A stretch of 64,000 bases of DNA from Hydrogenophaga sp. Root209 (GTDB lineage: Bacteria; Pseudomonadota; Gammaproteobacteria; Burkholderiales; Burkholderiaceae_C), in assembly GCF_001428625.1 (NCBI RefSeq), contig NZ_LMIE01000005.1:117001-181000 (forward strand), written 5' to 3'. The notes below the pieces were generated by a model. That model saw nothing but the letters and a program-made list of their open reading frames with translations, was not told the origin of the DNA and did not search any database. The position numbers and the translations under genes were made by a program. Positions 9,714-18,289 of the stretch are shown here, piece after piece. The first letter of the stretch is position 1, and each line of letters begins with the position of its first letter.

Positions 9714-10216
9714 TTGCCGGCCAGCCCACCGCCTGAGGGCGCGGCCATTGCGCAAGACTTCACCGCGGGCTCGCTGCTGGCGCGCGCTCGCGCTGTTCAC
9801 CTGGACAGCGCCAACAAGGACAGCACCGGCCTGAAGCTGTCGATCAACAACAAGACGCTGCCCGAAGTCGACTTCACCGATTTCTTCAGCCCCAATCTGG
9901 CCGTCGAGCTGGTGTTGACCGTGCCGCAAAAGCATCGCGTGTACGCCGGCGCCGCGCAGATCGGTAACTTGACGCACCTGCCGCCCACGCTGACGCTGCA
10001 GTACCACGTCAACCACAGCAGCGGCATCAAGCCCTACGTGGGCGCGGGTCTGGCCTTCCAGGCGGGTGTTGACTTCCCTCTGTCCAAAAACCTGTACTCA
10101 ACGTCGATGTGAAGAAGGTCTACATCAAGACCGACGTGATCGCTGGCGGCACCAACATAGGCACTTTCAAGGTCGATCCAGTGCTGGTCGGTGTGGGGCT
10201 GGGCTGGTGCTTCTGA
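9714..10216 (+). pseudogene. ompW: Decayed OmpW-family outer membrane protein gene
   Basis: The translated remnant matches the mature OmpW barrel: AQDFTAGSLLARARAVHL near 9747, SPNLAVELVLTVPQKH near 9890, HLPPTLTLQYHVN near 9978, and KPYVGAGLAFQAGVDFPLSKN near 10030. No signal peptide precedes it; the only in-frame start is a TTG. The loop normally found between GAGL and QAGVD is missing. One base is lost near 10098-10101: the frame stops after SKNLYSTSM at 10112, while the next frame continues LNVDVKKVYIKTDV to DPVLVGVGLGWCF and a TGA at 10216, the expected OmpW C-terminus with terminal Phe. It is therefore a non-functional relic with an N-terminal loss, an internal deletion and a frameshift. 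Confidence 0.85.
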
Positions 10217-10225
10217 AGCGGCGCT

Positions 10226-11338
10226 TCAGCGCTCGTCGTAGCTGATCACCAGGCGTTCGCTCGTGGGGCGCGCCTGGCAGCTCAGCACGAAACCCTTGTC
10301 GGTTTCCCAGGGCTCCAGCGTGTAGTTCTTCTCCATTGCCACCGAGCCCTCCACCACCTTGGCGCGGCAGGTGCAGCACACGCCCCCTCGGCACGACCAG
10401 GGCAGGTCGAGCCCGGCATTGAGTGCCACGTCGAGCACGCGCTCGTTGCGGTTCATGCGCAGTTCGTGTGGCTTGCCGTCGAGCAGCACGGTGAGCGCCA
10501 CGTCGCCCTCGGTGCGCACGGCCGCATCGGCATGACCGAGCACCGCTGCCCTGCGCGCTTCGGCCGTCAAGGCTTCGAGCGTGGGCGAAGTGAAACGCTC
10601 GGTGTGCACGCGGTCGGGACGAACGCCTGCATCGAGCAAGGCTTTCTCGGTCGCTTCAATCATGGCTTCGGGCCCGCAGATGAACACCTCGTCCATGCTG
10701 GCCACCGGCAGCAGCGTGGCAATGAGCGCTCGCACTTTGTCGCCGTCGATGCGGCCTTCGAGCAGCGGCACCTCCTGCGCCTGCCGCGAGAGGATGTGGA
10801 TCAGCGTGAGCCGCCCGGCGTAGCGGTCCTTCAGGTCCTGCAGCGCTTCGTTGAACATCACGCTGTCCATGCGGCGGTTGCCATAGACCAAGGTGAATTT
10901 GGCCTGTGGCGATTCTTCGAGCGTGCTGGCCATGAGCGAGAGGATGGGCGTGATGCCCGACCCCGCTGCGAAGCCCACACGGTGCAGCGCGCGAGGCTTT
11001 TGCACGGTGAAGCGGCCGTCCGGCGGCATCACCTTCAGTGTGTCGCCGGCCTTCAGCTCGCTGGCGGCCCAGTTGGAAAACACGCCGCCGTCCACCGGCC
11101 GGATGCCCAGCGTGAGCTCACCGCGTTGCGTGAGCAGGCTGCGTGGGCTGCTGATGGAATAGCTGCGTCGCACGTCCTGCCCGCCAATGGTGGCGCGCAC
11201 AGTGAGGAACTGGCCGGGCTCGAACGCAAACGCCGCGTGCTGCTCGGGCGGGATGGTCAGGGTGATGGCCACCGCGCCAGCGGCCTCGGGGCTGATGCGG
11301 GCGATGGGCAGCTCGTGGAAGCGGGGTGCGGTGCTCAT
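10226..11338 (-). CDS. paaE: Phenylacetyl-CoA epoxidase reductase subunit PaaE
   Basis: PaaE passes electrons from NADPH through FAD and a 2Fe-2S centre to the PaaA di-iron site, driving ring epoxidation of phenylacetyl-CoA. The 370-residue protein has a ferredoxin-reductase half (RRSYSISSP near 55 for FAD, AGSGITPILSLM near 123 for the nucleotide) and a C-terminal plant-type ferredoxin half with cysteines in CRGGVCCTC near 322 and the last ligand in LSCQ near 353. It is the last gene of paaABCDE, 4 bases after paaD. The ATG at 11338 was chosen because upstream in-frame sequence overlaps paaD and is not PaaE-like. Confidence 0.96.
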   Translation of the reverse strand: MSTAPRFHELPIARISPEAAGAVAITLTIPPEQHAAFAFEPGQFLTVRATIGGQDVRRSYSISSPRSLLTQRGELTLGIRPVDGGVFSNWAASELKAGDTLKVMPPDGRFTVQKPRALHRVGFAAGSGITPILSLMASTLEESPQAKFTLVYGNRRMDSVMFNEALQDLKDRYAGRLTLIHILSRQAQEVPLLEGRIDGDKVRALIATLLPVASMDEVFICGPEAMIEATEKALLDAGVRPDRVHTERFTSPTLEALTAEARRAAVLGHADAAVRTEGDVALTVLLDGKPHELRMNRNERVLDVALNAGLDLPWSCRGGVCCTCRAKVVEGSVAMEKNYTLEPWETDKGFVLSCQARPTSERLVISYDER

Positions 11339-11342
11339 GGCA

Positions 11343-11855
11343 TCAATAGGGTTTGAAATAGTCGAAGGGTTCGAGGCAGTCGAGGCAGCGGTACATGGAC
11401 TTGCATGCTGTCGAGCCGAAGGGGGAGGTCTCGGTGGTGTGGGTGGAGCCGCATTGCGGGCAGGGCACGTCCACACGTTGCAGGGCCTGGCGAGAAAACT
11501 TCAGCACGTTGGTGCTGCTGCCGCACTGTGGCGGCGCGATGCCATAGGCGCGCAGCTTCTCGCGCGCGACCTCGCTCATCCAGTCGGTCGTCCAGGCCGG
11601 CGCGAGTTGCGTGACCACGCGCGCGCTGATGCCGGCCTTTACCAAGGCGGCGCGCACATCGTCCTCGATCTGGCCCATGGCCGGGCAGCCACTGTAGGTG
11701 GGCGTGATCACCACCTCGGGTGTGCCGTCGCACCCTTGACGCACCTCGCGCAGGATGCCCAGTTCGCTCAGGTTGACCACTGGAATTTCGGGGTCGCTCA
11801 GGTCGGCGAGCGCGGCCCAGATATCGGCGTGGTCGTGAACGGCGGCCATAGTCAT
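11343..11855 (-). CDS. paaD: Phenylacetyl-CoA epoxidase maturation protein PaaD (PaaJ)
   Basis: This 170-residue protein has an N-terminal MIP18/DUF59 domain (LSDPEIPVVNLSELGILREV, TPTYSGCPAMGQIEDDV) and a C-terminal zinc-binding tail with cysteines in CPQCGS, ACKSM and CLDC. PaaD is needed for an active epoxygenase complex and is believed to help assemble its iron or iron-sulphur centre. The ATG at 11855 lies 8 bases after the paaC stop; a second ATG two codons later at 11849 is also possible. The gene is internal to the paa operon. Confidence 0.95.
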   Translation of the reverse strand: MTMAAVHDHADIWAALADLSDPEIPVVNLSELGILREVRQGCDGTPEVVITPTYSGCPAMGQIEDDVRAALVKAGISARVVTQLAPAWTTDWMSEVAREKLRAYGIAPPQCGSSTNVLKFSRQALQRVDVPCPQCGSTHTTETSPFGSTACKSMYRCLDCLEPFDYFKPY

Positions 11856-11863
11856 GGTGCTGC

Positions 11864-12715
11864 TCACCAGACCGCTTGCGGATGCGCGCGCGCCAGGCTC
11901 TGCATCTCCGCGAGCAGGAAGCCCATGTGTTCCGAATGCACACCCAGCTTGCCCTGCGGCACGTAGCCTTGCACGGCCGGGCGCTTGAGCGTGGCCTCGT
12001 TCACGGTGTCGTCCACCAGCGCGTCCCAGTCGGCTTTGAGGGCGGCCACATCGACGCCCGTGCCGCTGTTCACCGCCTGCGTTTCGGCCTCGCTGCCGAT
12101 CCAGAATTCCTGGCAGTAGGGCAGCAGGTGGTTGAGCGCGGCTTGCGCGCGTGCGTGCGATTCGTCGGTGCCGTCGCCAAAGCGCACCAGCCAGTCGCTG
12201 GCGTGGCGCAGGTGGTAGCGCACCTCCTTCAGCGACTTGGCGGCGATGGCGGCCAGGTGCGCGTCGGCCGAGGTCTGCAGCCTGTCCCACACCAGCACCA
12301 TGAGCGCGCTGTAGAGGAAGTTGCGGGCGATGGTGGTGGCGTAGTCGCGGTCGCCCGACGCCGTGCTGGCCAGAGGCCCGCTGTGCGGCAGCTCCAGCAG
12401 CGTGAGGTTGCGGAACTCGGCGGTGTCACGGAAATAGGCCAGCGTGTCCTCGGTCACGCGGCCATCGGAGCGTGCACCCTGCAGATGCTGGAAGCGCTGC
12501 GCGAGGTCGGCATCGTCGTTGATGAGCGCGGCGGCGTGCTGGTACAGCATGCGGGCCTGGCCGAGCAGATCGAGGCTGTTGTTGGCCAGGGCAAGGTCTT
12601 CTTCCAGCACGGGCCCGTGGCCGCACCACTCGGCGTTGCGCTGGCCGAGCACCAAGGCGTTGTCGGCCAGGTGCAGCAGGTAGTTCACTGGTGCGTGGGT
12701 AGGAGCCGACACCAT
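11864..12715 (-). CDS. paaC: Phenylacetyl-CoA epoxidase structural subunit PaaC
   Basis: PaaC is the non-catalytic ferritin-like partner of PaaA in the PaaAC core of the epoxidase. The 283-residue helical protein shows LHLADNALVLGQRNAEWCGH near 13, LALANNSLDLLGQARMLYQ near 38, RNFLYSALMVLVWDRL near 116 and SLKEVRYHLRHASDW near 144, all typical of the family. The ATG at 12715 overlaps the paaB stop by one base (TGATG), so coupling is certain. Confidence 0.96.
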   Translation of the reverse strand: MVSAPTHAPVNYLLHLADNALVLGQRNAEWCGHGPVLEEDLALANNSLDLLGQARMLYQHAAALINDDADLAQRFQHLQGARSDGRVTEDTLAYFRDTAEFRNLTLLELPHSGPLASTASGDRDYATTIARNFLYSALMVLVWDRLQTSADAHLAAIAAKSLKEVRYHLRHASDWLVRFGDGTDESHARAQAALNHLLPYCQEFWIGSEAETQAVNSGTGVDVAALKADWDALVDDTVNEATLKRPAVQGYVPQGKLGVHSEHMGFLLAEMQSLARAHPQAVW

Positions 12716-13017
12716 CACATGTGCCCCACTTTGTCGGGGATCTCGTAGAACGTGGGATGGCGGTACACCTTGTCGGCCGCCGGATCGAAGAAGCTGTCCT
12801 TGCTGTCGGGCTCGCTGGCCGTGATGCTGTTGGACGGCACGACCCAGATGCTCACGCCTTCCTGCCGGCGTGTGTAGACGTCCCGCGCCATCTGCAGTGC
12901 GTGGGGCGCGTCGCTGGCGTGCAGGCTGCCGCAGTGCTTGTGTTCCAGACCCTGCTTGCTGCGCACGAAGACCTCCCACAGGGGCCATTCCTTCAGTGAA
13001 GTGTTCGGTGTGCTCAT
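12715..13017 (-). CDS. paaB: Phenylacetyl-CoA epoxidase subunit PaaB
   Basis: This 100-residue subunit bridges the PaaAC heterodimers and is required for activity. It shows the family core [19 protein letters not shown], followed by [19 protein letters not shown] and [11 protein letters not shown]. It overlaps paaA by 4 bases (ATGA) and paaC by 1 base. Length is normal for PaaB. Confidence 0.96.
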   Translation of the reverse strand: MSTPNTSLKEWPLWEVFVRSKQGLEHKHCGSLHASDAPHALQMARDVYTRRQEGVSIWVVPSNSITASEPDSKDSFFDPAADKVYRHPTFYEIPDKVGHM

Positions 13018-14027
13018 GCGGCCTCCTTCATGGCGCGTGCCTGTTGTTTGGCCGCATGGGCCAGGGCCGCGTCACGCACCCACTGGCCGTCGCTCCAGGC
13101 CTTCACGCGCGTGGCCAGGCGTTCCTTGTTGCAGGGGCCATCGCCATTGACCACGGCCCAGAACTCGTCCCAGTCGATCTGTCCGTAGTCGTGGTGGCCG
13201 CGTGCCTCGTTCCATTTCAGTTCGGGGTCGGGCAGGGTGACGCCCAGCACCTCGGCCTGCGGCACGGTTGCGTCCACAAATTTCTGGCGCAGGTCGTCGT
13301 TGGAAATGCGCTTGATGCCCCAGCGCATGCCCTGCACGCTGTTGGGGCTGTCGGCGTCGGGCGGGCCGAACATGGCCAGGCACTTCCACCACCAGCGGTT
13401 CACCGCGTCCTGCACCATGGCCTTCTGCTCGGCCGTGCCCTGCATCATGGCCATCAGCGACTCGAAGCCCTGGCGCTGGTGGAAGCTCTCTTCCTTGCAG
13501 ACGCGGATCATGGCGCGCGCGTAGGGGCCGAAGCTGCAACGGCACAGCGGTATCTGGTTCATGATCGCCGCGCCGTCCACCAGCCAGCCGACCACGCCGA
13601 CGTCGGCCCAGGTCAGGGTGGGGTAGTTGAAGATCGAGCTGTACTTGGCCTTGCCCGAGTGCAAGGCATCGAACATTTGGTCGCGGCTGGTGCCCAGGGT
13701 TTCGGCCGCGCTGTAGAGGTACAGGCCATGGCCACCTTCGTCCTGCACCTTGGCCACCAGGATGGTCTTGCGCTTGAGACTCGGTGCGCGGCTGATCCAG
13801 TTGCCCTCGGGCAGCATGCCCACGATCTCGCTGTGCGCGTGCTGGCTGATCTGGCGCACCAGCGTCTTGCGGTACGCATCGGGCATCCAGTCGCGCGGTT
13901 CGATCTTGCCGTCGGCGTCGATCACGGCGTCAAAGTGCGCCTGCAGGGCGGGATCGTGTGGCACCGACTTGAGCGGGTTGCCGGCTTTGGTGTCGGCATC
14001 CGGAACGTTGAACGACTGGGTGTACAT
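13014..14027 (-). CDS. paaA: Phenylacetyl-CoA epoxidase catalytic subunit PaaA
   Basis: This is the di-iron oxygenase subunit that inserts oxygen into the aromatic ring of phenylacetyl-CoA. The 337-residue protein carries carboxylate/His iron-binding signatures in [15 protein letters not shown] near 98 and [15 protein letters not shown] near 183, and family stretches [15 protein letters not shown] and [11 protein letters not shown]. The ATG at 14027 is chosen because GGAG lies 6 bases upstream; an earlier in-frame ATG at 14045 would place that site inside the coding sequence. It is the first gene of paaABCDE, behind a palindromic operator. Confidence 0.96.
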   Translation of the reverse strand: MYTQSFNVPDADTKAGNPLKSVPHDPALQAHFDAVIDADGKIEPRDWMPDAYRKTLVRQISQHAHSEIVGMLPEGNWISRAPSLKRKTILVAKVQDEGGHGLYLYSAAETLGTSRDQMFDALHSGKAKYSSIFNYPTLTWADVGVVGWLVDGAAIMNQIPLCRCSFGPYARAMIRVCKEESFHQRQGFESLMAMMQGTAEQKAMVQDAVNRWWWKCLAMFGPPDADSPNSVQGMRWGIKRISNDDLRQKFVDATVPQAEVLGVTLPDPELKWNEARGHHDYGQIDWDEFWAVVNGDGPCNKERLATRVKAWSDGQWVRDAALAHAAKQQARAMKEAA

Positions 14028-14065
14028 GCGCGTCTCCTGCGCCACGGGCCGGGCGCGTGGATTGC

Positions 14066-14102
14066 AGTATATCCAATTAGCCGACCGATCGGTCGGCTAA
14101 TT
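14066..14102 (-). promoter_or_regulatory. paaA promoter with 28-bp palindromic operator
   Basis: On the minus strand a TATACT -10 hexamer (complement of 14066-14071) lies 39-44 bases before the paaA ATG. Immediately upstream, 14075-14102 is a perfect 28-bp palindrome with core CCGACCGATCGGTCGG flanked by AT-rich TTA/TAA ends. It fills the -35/-10 spacer and the -35 position, as a repressor operator would. The paa genes of betaproteobacteria are commonly controlled by a TetR-family PaaR with CCGACCG-type half-sites, so this is most likely the PaaR operator. No paaR gene lies in the window, so the assignment of the protein is inference. Confidence 0.8.
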
Positions 14103-14139
14103 TTCCTGCACAAATTCAACGTGTCTCCGCACCGCACCG

Positions 14140-14535
14140 ATGCAGATCAATGCGGCGCGCTCGGTGGCCCGCACCTGCGGCAGTGCCGCGATGGCGGCCA
14201 CCGCACTCCTGACCTGGAACGACCGCCTGTTTTCCGCCGCTGCGCGCCATTCGCGCGACACGGCGACCAGAAACTACTTTTCCCACATCGGTCTGGATGG
14301 TCGCAACCCGGCACAGCGCGTTGCCCACGAAGGCTGCGCATGGTCCTGGGTGGGGGAGAACATCGCCGCAGGGCAAACCGCCGTGTCGACGGTGATGGGC
14401 AGTTGGCTGGCCAGTCCGGGCCATTGCGCGAACACCATGCGACCCGAGTTCCGGGAGGTGGGCGTGAGCTGGGTGCAGCAGCCGGGACGTACCTATGGTC
14501 GTTACTGGACCATGGCGCTGGGCCGTCCGCAGTGA
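14140..14535 (+). CDS. CAP/SCP-domain protein, probably 5'-truncated
   Basis: The 131 residues cover most of a CAP-superfamily (SCP/PR-1) domain: WNDRLFSAAARHSRDTATRN near 26, YFSHIGLDGRNPAQRV near 46, VGENIAAGQ near 71 and SWLASPGHCANTMRPEFREV near 87. Bacterial relatives are secreted and normally have a signal peptide plus about 20-40 residues before the conserved N-A-A-R segment. Here the frame opens at MQINAARS with nothing secretory before it, and the upstream bases are the paa operator region. There is no clear ribosome site. It is either a truncated relic or a cytoplasmic variant; the core domain itself is intact. Confidence 0.65.
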   Translation: MQINAARSVARTCGSAAMAATALLTWNDRLFSAAARHSRDTATRNYFSHIGLDGRNPAQRVAHEGCAWSWVGENIAAGQTAVSTVMGSWLASPGHCANTMRPEFREVGVSWVQQPGRTYGRYWTMALGRPQ

Positions 14536-14540
14536 TCGCT

Positions 14541-15458
14541 TCAGCCGCCCGATTCCAGGGTTTGTGACTTGCCGCGACCACGGCCCAGGTGTGCCAGCAA
14601 CTGAGGCAAGGCCGTCTGCAACACGGCCTTGAGCGTGTGGGGCGGGTTGATCACGAACATGCCGCTGGCGGTCAATCCGGGCCGGTCTTCAGGACCGTGC
14701 GTCGGGTCCTGGCCGATGGCCAGCGCGGCGTTGAGCCACGGCTTCTGCGCTTGATTGGCCAGCGTCTTGAGCCGGCGCGGCAAATCGTGGGCCTCGGGTC
14801 GCGGAATCACCGGGTACCAGACCAGGTAGGTGCCGGTCGGAAACCGTTTGATGGCTTCTTGTATGCAGGCGCTCACTTTCCCGTAATCGCTCTTGATCTC
14901 GTAACTCGGGTCGATCAGCACCACGGCGCGTTTGGAGCCGGTGGCAGACGGCGGTGGCGGCAGCAGGGGGCGCAGGCCCTCAAAGCCGTCTTCGCGCGCT
15001 ACCGCAATCTGCCGCCCGGCGTCGAGTTGGGCGATGTTGGCGGCCAGTGTCTTGCTGTCGGTGGGGTGCAGTTCAAACAGCTTGAGCCGGTCGCGCGATT
15101 CGGTCCGCATGAGCTGCTGCATCACGAAGGGCGAGCCGGGGTAGACGCGCAACGCGCCGGAGGGGTTGAAGCCCGCGATGATGTCGAGATAGTCGTCGAT
15201 CGCGGGCGACACGTCCTTGGCCGGTGGCTGGTCGGCGGCTCGAAGGGCCGCCATCAGCTTGACCACGCCGTCCTTGGCCTCGCCCCCGGTCTCGGTGTAG
15301 TCGCCATCCAGACGGTACAGACCGGCGCCGGCATGGGTATCGACCAAGGTGATGCCGGCCTCTTTCTGCATCAGATGGCGCAGCGTGGCGATGAGGGTGG
15401 TGTGCTTGAGCACGTCGGCGTGGTTGCCGGCGTGGAAGGCATGGCGATAGCTGAACAT
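14541..15458 (-). CDS. rlmJ: 23S rRNA (adenine-2030-N6)-methyltransferase RlmJ
   Basis: RlmJ methylates A2030 of 23S rRNA using SAM. The 305-residue protein starts with the hallmark MFSYRHAFHAGNHADVLKH, has the SAM-binding stretch VDTHAGAGLY near 40, the inserted helical subdomain, and the catalytic motif as IDPSYE near 182, where E. coli has DPPYE. GMFVINPP near 260 is also conserved. The ATG at 15458 was chosen because this is the conserved N-terminus; 42 in-frame codons upstream are unrelated. It converges on the CAP gene with a 5-base gap and diverges from rplM. Confidence 0.94.
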   Translation of the reverse strand: MFSYRHAFHAGNHADVLKHTTLIATLRHLMQKEAGITLVDTHAGAGLYRLDGDYTETGGEAKDGVVKLMAALRAADQPPAKDVSPAIDDYLDIIAGFNPSGALRVYPGSPFVMQQLMRTESRDRLKLFELHPTDSKTLAANIAQLDAGRQIAVAREDGFEGLRPLLPPPPSATGSKRAVVLIDPSYEIKSDYGKVSACIQEAIKRFPTGTYLVWYPVIPRPEAHDLPRRLKTLANQAQKPWLNAALAIGQDPTHGPEDRPGLTASGMFVINPPHTLKAVLQTALPQLLAHLGRGRGKSQTLESGG

Positions 15459-15509
15459 GCACGGATGGTAGCCGTTTGGCCACATCGCCAGACCCCCGGC
15501 GCGAACGAT

Positions 15510-15539
15510 TTGCCATGCAGGGCGGTAATTTCGTACAAT
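15510..15539 (+). promoter_or_regulatory. Promoter of the rplM-rpsI operon
   Basis: TTGCCA (15510-15515) and TACAAT (15534-15539) are separated by 18 bases, close to the sigma-70 consensus. This leaves an untranslated leader of about 118 bases before rplM, long enough for the autogenous L13-type control known in other bacteria, although I did not identify a matching leader fold. Confidence 0.65.
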
Positions 15540-15663
15540 CGAAGGCTTCGCAGCGAACTGCTGGCTCCGCGGCGAAGTATCCAAAACCCACCTAAGAGCG
15601 TTCCGTCAGAGAACGACCGACCGTGGAAAAGAGCCGCCAAACCACCTCTTCAAGAGAAAACTC

Positions 15664-16095
15664 ATGACCAAAACGTTCAGCGCAAAACCCGCTGACGTGA
15701 CGCACGAGTGGTTTGTGATTGACGCGACCGACAAGGTCCTCGGACGAGTAGCCAGTGAAGTTGCTCTCCGTTTGCGCGGCAAACACAAGGCCATTTATAC
15801 GCCTCACGTCGATACCGGTGACTTCATCGTCATCATCAACGCAGCCAAGATCCGCGTCACGGGCAACAAAGCCCTCGACAAGGTGTACTACCGCCACTCG
15901 GGTTACCCCGGCGGTATTTATGGCACCAACTTCCGCGACATGCAGGCCAAGCACCCTGGCCGCGCACTCGAAAAGGCCGTCAAGGGCATGCTGCCCAAAG
16001 GCCCGCTCGGTTACGCCATGATCAAGAAGCTCAAGGTGTACGGCGGTGCAGAGCACCCGCACACCGCCCAACAGCCGCAAGTGCTGGAACTCTAA
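15664..16095 (+). CDS. rplM: 50S ribosomal protein L13
   Basis: This 143-residue L13 of normal length shows [20 protein letters not shown] near 14, [16 protein letters not shown] near 45, [10 protein letters not shown] near 75 and [19 protein letters not shown] near 108. It assembles early into the large subunit. It is the first gene of the conserved rplM-rpsI pair, 12 bases from rpsI. Confidence 0.99.
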   Translation: MTKTFSAKPADVTHEWFVIDATDKVLGRVASEVALRLRGKHKAIYTPHVDTGDFIVIINAAKIRVTGNKALDKVYYRHSGYPGGIYGTNFRDMQAKHPGRALEKAVKGMLPKGPLGYAMIKKLKVYGGAEHPHTAQQPQVLEL

Positions 16096-16107
16096 AGGAG
16101 CCTTGAG

Positions 16108-16500
16108 ATGATTGGTGAATGGAACAATGGAACCGGCCGTCGCAAATCCAGCGTCGCCCGTGTTTTCCTGAAAAAAGGCAGCGGCCACATCACGGTCAAT
16201 GGCAAGGACATTCAGGCCTACTTCGGCCGTGAAACCTCCATCATGATCGCCAAGCAGCCCCTGCTGCTGACCAACCACGCCGAGACGTTCGACATCCAGG
16301 TCAACGTGCACGGTGGTGGCGAATCCGGTCAAGCTGGCGCCGTGCGCCACGGCATCACCCGCGCCCTGATCGACTACGACGCCACGCTCAAGCCGGGCCT
16401 GTCGCAAGCCGGTTTCGTGACGCGCGATGCCCGCGAAGTGGAACGGAAAAAAGTCGGTCTGCGCTCTGCGCGTCGTCGCAAGCAGTTCAGCAAACGCTAA
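16108..16500 (+). CDS. rpsI: 30S ribosomal protein S9
   Basis: This 130-residue S9 begins [19 protein letters not shown] and ends with the basic tail [12 protein letters not shown], whose last residues reach the ribosomal P site. It is co-transcribed with rplM, has a ribosome site AAAGGAG in the short gap, and is followed by a rho-independent terminator. Confidence 0.99.
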   Translation: MIGEWNNGTGRRKSSVARVFLKKGSGHITVNGKDIQAYFGRETSIMIAKQPLLLTNHAETFDIQVNVHGGGESGQAGAVRHGITRALIDYDATLKPGLSQAGFVTRDAREVERKKVGLRSARRRKQFSKR

Positions 16501-16520
16501 TCTGTCTGGCCTCAACTGCA

Positions 16521-16556
16521 AAAGCCGCCTTCAAGTCGAACTTGGGGCGGTTTTTG
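16521..16556 (+). terminator. Rho-independent terminator after rpsI
   Basis: The arms AAGCCGCC (16522-16529) and GGGCGGTT (16545-16552), extended internally by TTCAAG/CTTGG, form a GC-rich hairpin followed by TTTTT. It lies 20 bases after the rpsI stop and ends the ribosomal protein operon. Confidence 0.8.
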
Positions 16557-16601
16557 CTTTCTGGGACTGGGTTGCGTTTGCTTTCATTTTGAAAGGTTTG
16601 C

Positions 16602-17309
16602 ATGCGGTTTCGGCTTCTGCGCAGAAAACTCACCGTCAGCGCGCCGCGTATGGCGGTGCGCAGCGCGTTGCCGTGGCCGTTTCGCTGGCTGCTCGGTGCG
16701 GTGGTGCTCGGCTTTTCCGGATCGCTGGCCATGTGGGCGTTCGAGTTTGGTCGCGACATCGCCGGCCTGGATCGAGCGTCCAAGCAGGAGCTCACCCAGC
16801 TGCGTTCCGAAGTGCAAGCCTTGCGTGTCGAACTGCTCAACGCTCAGTCGGTGGCCAACACCTCCGAGAGTCTGCTCACCACCGAGCGCAGCCTGCAAGA
16901 ACAGCTGGCCATGCGCATCCGCCAGCTCGAAGCCGACAATGAACTGCTGCGCACCGATCTCGGTTTCTTCGAGCGCCTGATCCCGGGTTCGGGCGGAGAT
17001 GCCTTGAGCATTCGCAGTCTGCAGGCCGAGCGCGTGTCCGACACCCAGTGGCGGTGGCAGGCGCTCATGATGCAAGCCACCAAGAATGCACCGGACTTCA
17101 AGGGCGCACTTGCAATCACTTTCACCGGTACGCTTGACGGCAAGCCCTGGTCGCTGGCGCAGGCGCCCGTGCCGCAGCCCGTGTTGATCAAAGGCTATCT
17201 GCGCCTCGAAGGCATCGTCGACGTGCCCGCGCAGGCCATGGTAAAAAACGTGACGGCCAAGATTCTTCAAGGAAGCTTGGTGCGGTCGGTACAAACATTC
17301 CAGCTGTAG
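16602..17309 (+). CDS. DUF6776-type membrane-anchored coiled-coil protein
   Basis: This 235-residue protein has a basic cytoplasmic N-terminus (RFRLLRRKL), one transmembrane helix at about residues 27-47, a coiled coil at about 60-125 (ELTQLRSEVQALRVELL, LAMRIRQLEADNELLRTDL) and a C-terminal beta-rich domain ending VRSVQTFQL. It resembles the family named DUF6776, found beside bactofilin and erpA in Burkholderiales. The 30-base gap to the bactofilin gene suggests one transcript, and a role as its membrane partner is reasonable inference only. Confidence 0.78.
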   Translation: MRFRLLRRKLTVSAPRMAVRSALPWPFRWLLGAVVLGFSGSLAMWAFEFGRDIAGLDRASKQELTQLRSEVQALRVELLNAQSVANTSESLLTTERSLQEQLAMRIRQLEADNELLRTDLGFFERLIPGSGGDALSIRSLQAERVSDTQWRWQALMMQATKNAPDFKGALAITFTGTLDGKPWSLAQAPVPQPVLIKGYLRLEGIVDVPAQAMVKNVTAKILQGSLVRSVQTFQL

Positions 17310-17338
17310 CAGCAGCGATACGTCGTTCGGAGAAGCCC

Positions 17339-17737
17339 ATGTTCGGCAAGAAGAAACAGCCCCCCATCAAGAGCCTGATCGCCCAAGGCACGCGCATCGA
17401 GGGCAACGTCTTGTTCCACGACGGGCTGCGTGTCGATGGCGAAGTGGTCGGCGATATCCGTGCCAGCGACGAGCACCCCAGTATTCTGGTGATCAGCGAG
17501 GTGGCGGTGATCACCGGCCAGATCCTGGCCGATCACGTGATCATCAATGGCCACGTCAAGGGCCCGGTGCAGGCGTTCGAACTGCTGGAGCTGCAGCCCA
17601 AGGCGCGCATCGAGGGAGACGTGTCGTACAAGGCGCTTGAAATGCACCAAGGCGCCACCATCACCGGTCAGCTCAAGCCCATGGTTGGCGGTTTGGAGGA
17701 CAAACCCACACTGAAACTGGCGGCAAACAACGGTTGA
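17339..17737 (+). CDS. Bactofilin (polymer-forming cytoskeletal protein)
   Basis: This 132-residue protein is a single bactofilin domain: an N-terminal GKKKQPPIKSLIAQGTRIEG followed by repeating beta-helix turns such as GLRVDGEVVGDI, HVIINGHVKGPV, ARIEGDVSYKALEM and GATITGQL. Bactofilins polymerise without nucleotide into filaments that organise cell-wall enzymes or polarity factors. It has a GGAG ribosome site and follows the membrane coiled-coil gene by 29 bases. Confidence 0.95.
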   Translation: MFGKKKQPPIKSLIAQGTRIEGNVLFHDGLRVDGEVVGDIRASDEHPSILVISEVAVITGQILADHVIINGHVKGPVQAFELLELQPKARIEGDVSYKALEMHQGATITGQLKPMVGGLEDKPTLKLAANNG

Positions 17738-17848
17738 GCGCATTTCCGAGCGATTTGATTTAGTATCTTTCTCATCTTCCGGAGCGCAGTGCGCCCGGTC
17801 TTTCTCCGTGGACCTGATTGAGGGCCACATCATCCCAAGAGGTCATCC

Positions 17849-18214
17849 ATGAGTGCAGTGGCAGAAAACATCCAGACTGAAATGCCGGCGCCGCTGGTGT
17901 TCACCGACAGCGCCGCCGCCAAGGTGGCGGAGTTGGTGGCTGAAGAAGGCAACCCCGACCTGAAGCTGCGCGTGTTCGTGCAGGGCGGCGGATGCTCCGG
18001 CTTCCAGTACGGTTTCACCTTCGACGAAGTGACCAACGAAGACGACACCACCATGACCAAGAATGGCGTGTCGCTGTTGATCGACGCCATGAGCTACCAG
18101 TACCTGGTGGGCGCCGAGATTGACTACAAGGAAGACTTGGAAGGCGCGCAGTTCGTGATCAAGAACCCCAACGCCAACAGCACTTGCGGTTGCGGGTCCA
18201 GCTTCAGCGTCTGA
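17849..18214 (+). CDS. erpA: Iron-sulphur cluster insertion protein ErpA
   Basis: This 121-residue A-type carrier delivers Fe-S clusters to apoproteins. The three ligand cysteines are present in [10 protein letters not shown] near 48 and the C-terminal CGCGSSFSV. It lies 111 bases after bactofilin with its own leader and is followed by a strong terminator shared with the convergent M23 peptidase gene. Confidence 0.97.
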   Translation: MSAVAENIQTEMPAPLVFTDSAAAKVAELVAEEGNPDLKLRVFVQGGGCSGFQYGFTFDEVTNEDDTTMTKNGVSLLIDAMSYQYLVGAEIDYKEDLEGAQFVIKNPNANSTCGCGSSFSV

Positions 18215-18233
18215 TTCGCCCAAGCCATTCGCG

Positions 18234-18275
18234 GCAACAAAAAAGGGGAGCTTCAAGCTCCCCTTTTTTGTTGCC
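18234..18275. terminator. Bidirectional rho-independent terminator between erpA and the M23 peptidase gene
   Basis: The arms AAGGGGAGCTT and AAGCTCCCCTT with a two-base loop form a near-perfect hairpin preceded by an A-run and followed by TTTTTT. It therefore works for erpA on the plus strand and for the peptidase gene on the minus strand. Confidence 0.93.
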
Positions 18276-18289
18276 TGCGTGTTGCTGGC

